From the NCBI GenBank assembly GCA_016870695.1, contig VGAV01000176.1:1-5695 (forward strand): 5,695 nt of DNA, written 5' to 3'. Shown here one piece after another: positions 1 to 4,441 of the stretch. How positions within the stretch are numbered: the stretch's first letter is position 1; each line of letters starts with the position of its first letter. Source of the DNA: Actinomycetota bacterium. GTDB taxonomy: Bacteria; Actinomycetota; Actinomycetes; Actinomycetales; Microbacteriaceae. Position numbers and translations under genes: made by a program. Under the pieces are notes generated by a model. That model made no database searches. It worked only from the letters and a program-made list of their open reading frames with translations, and was not told where the DNA came from.

Positions 1-1256
1 CCCGTCCCGCCCGCCGCCGCCGTCTCCCGGTGCTCGTCCCGTCCGCCGCGGCGGTGCTCGCCGTGCTGACCGGGTGCGCGGCGCCCGTCCCCGATGCTCC
101 CCGCGCGGACGAGCCGACCGCCGACACGCACGGCGAGATCGCCGGCGCCGCGGAGCTCGCCGAGCCGGCCGTCGGACTGACGTCGATCGATCCCGCCGGG
201 CGAGTCTCGCACCTCGACCTCCTCGACGAGAGCACGGTCGACCTCGGCACCGTGCGCGTCCCCGCGGCCGTCCACACCGACGGGCGCTACCTCTTCGCCG
301 CGAACGCGACGGGGGTGTCCATCGTCGACAGCGGTGTGTGGACGTGGGACCACGTCGACCACTTCCACTATTACCGGGCGCAGCCGGCGCTGCTGGGCGA
401 CGTCGCAGGGGAGGGGGTGGCCACCGTCGCCACGTCGAACTCCTCGACCACCGGCGGGACCGGGCTGTACTTCCCCACCTCCGGGGAGGCCGTCCTGCTC
501 GACACCGAGGCGCTGTCGACGGGCGAGCTCGTCGAATCGTTCCGGCTGGATCGGACGCCCGGGGCGGGTCTCGTCGTCCCGGTCGGATCGTTCGCCGCCG
601 TCGCCTCCGGCGACGAGGTCACCGTGCACACCGCGTCCGGAAACGAGGTCGCCGTGCAGACCGCCGACGGTGCAAAAGCGGGGGAGGGCGTCGCGTGCGT
701 CGCCCCCCAGGGCACCATCACGACCCGCGTCGGCGCCGTGATCGGATGCGAGGACGGCGCCCTCCTCCTCCACGTCGAGGAGGAGCAGCCCGTGGTCGAG
801 CGCATCCCCTACCCCGACGGCGTCGACGCTCCCCGCGCCACCGCGTTCGCCAACCGGGAGGGGCGGCCCCGCGTCGCCGCGCTCGCCGGGACGTCCGGCA
901 TCTGGATGCTCGACACCCGCGACCGGACGTGGACGCTGCTCGCCGCCCCCGAGCCGCTGGTCCAGGTGACCGCCGTCGACGACGCCGACGCGAACCTGCT
1001 CGGCCTCACGCCGGACGGTCGGGTGCTGGTGATCGACGGTGAGAACGGCGCCGCGCGGGCGGCATCCCTCCCTCTCGTCGGGGCGAGCCTGACCGCCGGC
1101 GACGCGGTGACGCTCGTCGCCGATCAGCAGCGCGCCTACCTGAACGGCCCGGCCGAGCAGCGGATGTGGGAGATCGACTTCGCCGACGCGGCGCGCGTCG
1201 CCCGTGAGTTCGCCCCCGAGCGCGTGCCGGCGTTCGTCGCGCAGACGGGACGCTGA
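1..1256 (+). CDS. AztD-like beta-propeller lipoprotein (divergent paralogue, 5'-truncated by window edge)
   Basis: The reading frame is open from the first base and stops at TGA 1254-1256. The only in-window start is GTG at 30, but the codons before it (3-29) read RPARRRRLP, an arginine-rich n-region leading straight into the hydrophobic stretch and the lipobox LTGC. The true start therefore probably lies left of the window. Numbering from GTG 30, the lipidated Cys is residue 16, followed by a Pro/Ala/Asp-rich linker and about 360 residues of short beta-strand repeats typical of a WD40-like propeller. It aligns along its whole length with the third gene of the window: GRY/GRH, DTEAL/DTDAL, TPG/IPG, a cysteine pair ending in GCEDGALL against GCENGALV, and AYLNGPA against AYVTEPA near the C-terminus. 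It lacks the HHG and CPGVHGE histidines of that paralogue but has its own DHVDHFHYY cluster (residues 107-115). It ends one base before aztC, so translation is probably coupled. A role in zinc handling outside the membrane is inferred; the exact function is unknown. Confidence 0.82.
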   Translation, partial: RPARRRRLPVLVPSAAAVLAVLTGCAAPVPDAPRADEPTADTHGEIAGAAELAEPAVGLTSIDPAGRVSHLDLLDESTVDLGTVRVPAAVHTDGRYLFAANATGVSIVDSGVWTWDHVDHFHYYRAQPALLGDVAGEGVATVATSNSSTTGGTGLYFPTSGEAVLLDTEALSTGELVESFRLDRTPGAGLVVPVGSFAAVASGDEVTVHTASGNEVAVQTADGAKAGEGVACVAPQGTITTRVGAVIGCEDGALLLHVEEEQPVVERIPYPDGVDAPRATAFANREGRPRVAALAGTSGIWMLDTRDRTWTLLAAPEPLVQVTAVDDADANLLGLTPDGRVLVIDGENGAARAASLPLVGASLTAGDAVTLVADQQRAYLNGPAEQRMWEIDFADAARVAREFAPERVPAFVAQTGR

Positions 1257-1257
1257 G

Positions 1258-2178
1258 ATGAACCGCTTCCGCCTCGCCGCGACCGCGGCCGCCCTGACCG
1301 TCGTCGGGGCGCTCCTCACCGGGTGCGCCGGCTCGTCCGACGACCGCCCGCTCGTCGCGGTCTCGACTAACATCCTCGGCGACGTCGTGACGAACCTCGT
1401 CGGCGACGACGTCGAGGTCATGACCCTCATGCGCCCGGGCGCCGACCCGCACTCGTTCGAGATCTCCGCGGCCGAGGCCGCCCGTCTCCGATCGGCCGAC
1501 CTGATCGTGTCGAACGGCATCGGCCTCGAGGAGGGGCTGCAGCAGCACCTCGACGCGGCCGCCCAGGAGGGCGTTCCCTCCTTCGTCGCGGGGGACGCGG
1601 TCGACGTGCTCCCGTACACGTCCACCGACGCCGGCGGGGCGGACGATCCGCACTTCTGGACCGATCCCGCCCAGACCATCGCGGTCGTCGACGCGCTCGT
1701 GCCGGTCCTGGAGGGGATGGACGGGGTGGATGCCACCGCGGTGGCATCCCGGTCCGCGTCCTACCGCGGCGAGCTCGAAGCCCTCGACGCCGAGATGTCG
1801 GACGCCTTCGCGGCGATCCCCGCGGCGCAGCGGGCCCTGGTGACGAACCACCACGTGTTCGGGTACCTCGCGGACCGCTTCGACTTCCGTGTCGTGGGTG
1901 CGGTGATCCCGGGCGGGACGACTCTCGCCGCGCCGAGCGCGAGCGATCTGGCCGACCTGGTGTCGGCGATCGAGGAGGCGGGGGTCCGCACCATCTTCGC
2001 GGAGTCCTCGCAGCCGGACCGTCTCGTGCAGACGCTCGCCCGGGAGGCGGACGTCGACGTCGCCGTCGAGGAGCTGTTCACCGAGTCCCTCACCGAGCCC
2101 TCCGGCGGGGCGCCGGACTACCTGACCATGATGCGCGTGAACACGGAGCGCATCGCCACGGGCCTGGCGCCGCGGTGA
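1258..2178 (+). CDS. aztC: Zinc ABC transporter substrate-binding lipoprotein, AztC/ZnuA family
   Basis: This 306-residue protein should capture Zn2+ outside the membrane and deliver it to a cognate ABC permease. The start at ATG 1258 gives a lipoprotein signal peptide (MNRFR n-region, hydrophobic core, lipobox LTGC with Cys23). An in-frame upstream start at 1204 would add 18 charged residues inside the preceding gene and spoil the signal. Cluster A-I (TroA/ZnuA-like) hallmarks are present: His65 in GADPHSFEIS, His132 in DPHFWTDP, His198 in TNHHVFGY and the IFAESS segment (246-251). The usual fourth-ligand region LYTDSL reads LFTESL, placing Glu276 where an Asp is common. The long His-rich loop of ZnuA proteins is missing, as is known for AztC. 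The gene begins one base after the upstream lipoprotein stop and is followed after 50 bases by an AztD-type chaperone gene, which favours aztC over a manganese-specific homologue. Metal preference is inferred from family and context. Confidence 0.9.
   Translation: MNRFRLAATAAALTVVGALLTGCAGSSDDRPLVAVSTNILGDVVTNLVGDDVEVMTLMRPGADPHSFEISAAEAARLRSADLIVSNGIGLEEGLQQHLDAAAQEGVPSFVAGDAVDVLPYTSTDAGGADDPHFWTDPAQTIAVVDALVPVLEGMDGVDATAVASRSASYRGELEALDAEMSDAFAAIPAAQRALVTNHHVFGYLADRFDFRVVGAVIPGGTTLAAPSASDLADLVSAIEEAGVRTIFAESSQPDRLVQTLAREADVDVAVEELFTESLTEPSGGAPDYLTMMRVNTERIATGLAPR
1728..1749. repeat. Perfect 22-bp palindrome inside aztC
   Basis: The half-site GGATGCCACCG (1728-1738) is followed directly by its exact reverse complement CGGTGGCATCC (1739-1749) with no spacer. 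It lies within codons for DATAVAS of aztC and combines a GGATGCC and a GGCATCC copy of a word that recurs through the window. Its function, if any, is unknown. Confidence 0.7.
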
Positions 2179-2217
2179 CATCCGTCGCCGTCGCCACGCT
2201 CCCCACCCAGAGAAGAA

Positions 2218-2223
2218 AGAGGA
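2218..2223 (+). promoter_or_regulatory. Shine-Dalgarno site of aztD
   Basis: A purine run ending in AGAGGA lies five to seven bases before ATG 2229. It selects this start over the in-frame GTG at 2175, which overlaps the end of aztC and would place 18 extra residues before the signal peptide. The rest of the 50-base gap (2179-2228) shows no convincing promoter or Zur-like box. Confidence 0.75.
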
Positions 2224-2228
2224 ATCAC

Positions 2229-3443
2229 ATGGGCACCTTCCCCCTCCGCCGCGCGGGCCTGCTCGCGCTCGCGGTCGGTGCGACCGTCGGTCTGGCCGCC
2301 TGCTCGGGCGGCTCGGGCGGCGGATCCGCGGCTCCCGCCCCGGCCGCGTCCGGCGCGACCGGCGACGAGACCGGCACGCGCGTCGCCCTGTCCTACCCCG
2401 GCGGGATCGTCGTCCTGGACGGCGAGACGCTCGAGGTCGTCGGCGACGTCGACTCCGAGGAGTTCACCCGCCTGAACGCGGCGGGAGACGGCCGCCACAT
2501 CATGGTGACGACCAGCGCCGGCTTCCAGGTGCTCGACGCGGGCAGCTCCGAGGAGGACCCCGAGCTGACCGATCTGGTCTTCCCGGCCGAGAAGGCCGGT
2601 CACGTCGTCGTCCACGGCGGCAAGACCGTGCTCTACGCCGACGGGACGAGCGACACCACCGTCTTCGACACCGATGCCCTGCTGGCATCCACCGACGAGC
2701 TCCCCGAGACCGAGACCATCCCGGGTGTCGAGGCGCACCACGGGGTGTCGATCGTGCTCGAGGACGGGTCCTTCGTGACGACGGTCGGCAACGCCGACGG
2801 CCGCACCGGAATCACCGTCGCGGACGCGTCCGGGACCACGATCGCCGAGAACGCGGTCTGCCCGGGCGTGCACGGCGAGGGCACCGCGCAGGACGAGGTC
2901 GTCGTCTTCGGCTGCGAGAACGGCGCGCTGGTGTACGCCGACGGCGAGATCACCAAGCTCGACGCCCCCGACCAGCCGTACGGCCGGACGGGCAACCTGT
3001 TCGTCAGCGAGACGAGCCCGCTGGTGCTCGGCGACTACAAGGACGACCGCGACGCCGAGGGGTACCTCCTCGACCGCGTCGCCGTCCTCGACACCGCCGC
3101 GAAGACCCAGACCGTCGTCGACATGCCCGAGGGGGCGGAGTACACGTTCCGCGATCTCGCCCGCGGGCCGGAGGACCTCGGCTACATCCTGGCGTCCGAC
3201 GGCGCGATCCACGTGTTCGACCTCGAGGCGGGGGAGTTCACGAACTCCTTCCCGGTCATCGAAGCGTGGGAGGGTCCCGTCGAGTGGCAGGACGCCCACC
3301 CGGCCATCAAGGTCAGCGGTGACGTCGCCTACGTGACGGAGCCCGCGAAGAACATGGTCCACGCGGTGGACCTCGCCACCGGTGAGGTCCTGGCCAGCGC
3401 GACCCTCGAGGTCACGCCCAACGAGATCGCCCTCACCCGCTGA
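2229..3443 (+). CDS. aztD: Zinc metallochaperone lipoprotein, AztD family
   Basis: This 404-residue secreted protein is expected to bind zinc and pass it directly to AztC, the known role of AztD in AztABCD uptake systems. The N-terminus has a twin-Arg-charged n-region, a hydrophobic core and lipobox LAAC (Cys25), then a Gly/Ser/Ala/Pro linker to about residue 48, so the protein is probably membrane-anchored rather than free. The rest is beta-strand repeat sequence of a propeller. Stand-out residues are His90 (GRH), His125 and His129 (AGHVVVHGG), His170-His171 (EAHHG), the Cys211/Cys229 pair framing His215 (CPGVHGE ... GC), and His357 (DAHPAI). The C-terminal block AYVTEPAKN ... VDLATGEV ... 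TPNEI is characteristic of the family as I know it. I infer that several of these histidines bind zinc and that the cysteines form a disulfide. It lies downstream of aztC in the same direction and converges on lysR. The symbol rests on sequence resemblance plus context. Confidence 0.87.
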   Translation: MGTFPLRRAGLLALAVGATVGLAACSGGSGGGSAAPAPAASGATGDETGTRVALSYPGGIVVLDGETLEVVGDVDSEEFTRLNAAGDGRHIMVTTSAGFQVLDAGSSEEDPELTDLVFPAEKAGHVVVHGGKTVLYADGTSDTTVFDTDALLASTDELPETETIPGVEAHHGVSIVLEDGSFVTTVGNADGRTGITVADASGTTIAENAVCPGVHGEGTAQDEVVVFGCENGALVYADGEITKLDAPDQPYGRTGNLFVSETSPLVLGDYKDDRDAEGYLLDRVAVLDTAAKTQTVVDMPEGAEYTFRDLARGPEDLGYILASDGAIHVFDLEAGEFTNSFPVIEAWEGPVEWQDAHPAIKVSGDVAYVTEPAKNMVHAVDLATGEVLASATLEVTPNEIALTR

Positions 3444-3447
3444 GGGC
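3429..3447. terminator. Hairpin over the aztD stop codon, candidate bidirectional terminator
   Basis: GCCCTCA (3429-3435) and TGAGGGC (3441-3447) are perfect reverse complements around a 5-base loop. The right arm contains the aztD stop codon. No T-run follows on either strand, so it is not a canonical intrinsic terminator. With only four bases between the convergent aztD and lysR stops, it is nevertheless the only candidate structure for ending either transcript. Confidence 0.4.
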
Positions 3448-4341
3448 TCACGGCCGGCCGTCCCGGTCGTACGCGATCTGCAGCGCCTGGCGCACAGCGC
3501 GGACACCGGGGCGGTCGGCCGTTCCGCGTCTCACCGCGGTGAACACGTCGCGGCGCGGCCGGGCGGGCAGGTCGATCAGCCGGACGGGAGGCTCCTCGCC
3601 GGCGAAGACGAGGTCGGGGATCATCCCCACCGCGTGCCCGGATGCGACCAGCCGCACGTGCGCGGTGAGGTCGGCGAGCTCGAAGCGGACGTCGGGCTCG
3701 AAGCCCGCCGCGCGGCACTGCTGCGTCGCCCACTGGCGGGCGGCCGTGCCGACGGGCTCCATCACCCACGCGCGGTCGCGCAGGTCCTCGAGGCGGACGT
3801 CGGCGGAGGCGGCCTCTCCCACCGCGAGGCGGATCGCGTCGCGCCCGAGCAGACCGCGCTCCAGGCCGTCGCGGTGCTCGCGGGTGTGGCCCGGGTACTG
3901 CTCCGCGACGACGAGGTCGAACCCGCGGGCGGCGACCTCGAACAGCCCCTCCTCGGGCGCGAGCTCGGCGACCTCCACGCGGAGTCCGGGCTCGGCGACG
4001 GCGAGAGCGTCCAGTGCGCGGGGCAGCAGGCCGTGGGCGGCGGACTGCATGACGGCGAGGCGCACCGGGGCCAGCGAGGGCTGCATGCGCTCCAGCTCCG
4101 CGCGCGCGGCCTCGTCGGCGGCGAGCATGCGGGCGGCGTGCGCGGCCAGGGCAGCACCCTGGGCGGTGAGGCGGACCCGCCGCCCGTCGGGCTCCAGGAG
4201 GGGCACGCCGGCGTCGCGTTCGAGCTGGGCGAGCTGCTGCGAGATGGTCGACGGGCTGTAGGCGAGGGCCTCGGCGACCGCGGACAGCGTTCCGCGCACG
4301 GACAGCTCGTGGAGCAGACGGAGGCGACGGAGGTCGAACAC
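3448..4341 (-). CDS. LysR-family transcriptional regulator, probable regulator of the divergent proline catabolism gene
   Basis: This is a LysR-type DNA-binding regulator of 297 residues, close to the usual length. Counting from GTG 4341, the N-terminal winged helix-turn-helix covers about residues 4-62 (FDLRRLRLLHEL, then LSAVAEALAYSPSTISQQLAQLERDAG and LLEPDGRRVRLTAQG). A linker helix follows to about 88 and a periplasmic-binding-protein-like effector domain runs from about 92 to the end. I chose GTG 4341 because it is preceded by GAAAGGA four bases upstream and gives the common MFDLRRLRLL start. The ATG at 4377 would add 12 residues, has only a weak purine run before it and would overlap the best -10-like hexamer. 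The gene is divergent from a putA-type gene across 100 bp, the classical arrangement for a LysR protein that controls itself and its neighbour. Proline or its oxidation product as effector is inferred from position only. It ends four bases from the aztD stop. Confidence 0.9.
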   Translation of the reverse strand: MFDLRRLRLLHELSVRGTLSAVAEALAYSPSTISQQLAQLERDAGVPLLEPDGRRVRLTAQGAALAAHAARMLAADEAARAELERMQPSLAPVRLAVMQSAAHGLLPRALDALAVAEPGLRVEVAELAPEEGLFEVAARGFDLVVAEQYPGHTREHRDGLERGLLGRDAIRLAVGEAASADVRLEDLRDRAWVMEPVGTAARQWATQQCRAAGFEPDVRFELADLTAHVRLVASGHAVGMIPDLVFAGEEPPVRLIDLPARPRRDVFTAVRRGTADRPGVRAVRQALQIAYDRDGRP

Positions 4342-4345
4342 GGCA

Positions 4346-4352
4346 TCCTTTC
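4346..4352 (-). promoter_or_regulatory. Shine-Dalgarno site of the lysR gene
   Basis: On the minus strand GAAAGGA is followed by four bases (TGCC) and then GTG at 4341-4339. This is the best ribosome binding site near the 5' end of the gene and decides the start in favour of the GTG. Confidence 0.65.
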
Positions 4353-4427
4353 GTTCCAGCCGAACAATACCAATCATAAATGATCGCTTTTCTCGAAGGG
4401 ATGCCGGGCCTCACACTGATCCCAACC

Positions 4428-4436
4428 GAGGAAGGA
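4428..4436 (+). promoter_or_regulatory. Strong Shine-Dalgarno site of putA
   Basis: GAGGAAGGA ends five bases before ATG 4442 and is close to the ideal anti-16S complement. It fixes the putA start; the competing ATG at 4401 is in another frame. Confidence 0.85.
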
Positions 4437-4441
4437 TCGCC

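Larger units (their letters stand above)
4342..4441. promoter_or_regulatory. Divergent lysR-putA control region with operator-like inverted repeat
   Basis: The 100 bp between the two divergent genes contain an AT-rich patch (4361-4393, 22 of 33 bases A/T) in otherwise very GC-rich DNA. Inside it, ATCAT (4373-4377) and ATGAT (4380-4384) form an inverted repeat with a 2-base centre. On the minus strand the same stretch gives TATGAT (4378 to 4373), a good -10-like hexamer about 30 bases upstream of the lysR GTG; I see no convincing -35. I cannot assign the putA promoter elements. Overlap of the repeat with the -10 would suit negative autoregulation by the LysR protein, which is inference. Confidence 0.5.

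Noticed and set aside
762..785. 9-bp inverted repeat CTCCTCCTC / GAGGAGGAG in the first gene
   Set aside because: It follows from runs of Leu (CTC) codons and Glu (GAG) codons in LLLHVEEE at the codon preference of this genome; no reason to see a regulatory element.
1204..1257. Upstream in-frame start for aztC
   Set aside because: It overlaps the preceding gene and would put 18 charged residues before a well-formed lipoprotein signal peptide that starts at 1258.
2179..2228. Possible Zur box or separate promoter before aztD
   Set aside because: No TGAAAATNATTTTCA-like or other AT-rich dyad is present in the 50 bases; only the purine-rich ribosome binding site stands out. Any zinc-responsive operator would more likely lie upstream of the operon, outside the window.
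1006..3506. Two long minus-strand open frames opposite aztC and aztD
   Set aside because: Both are antisense to genes with clear motifs and give Arg/Val/Asp-rich sequence with no recognisable domain or ribosome binding site.
3616..3628. GGGGAT-C-ATCCCC inverted repeat in lysR
   Set aside because: Short, deep inside the coding region, and explained by the conserved VGMIPDL peptide common in LysR effector domains.
3382..4383. Plus-strand open frame opposite lysR
   Set aside because: The minus strand encodes an unmistakable LysR helix-turn-helix and effector domain; this frame is its shadow.
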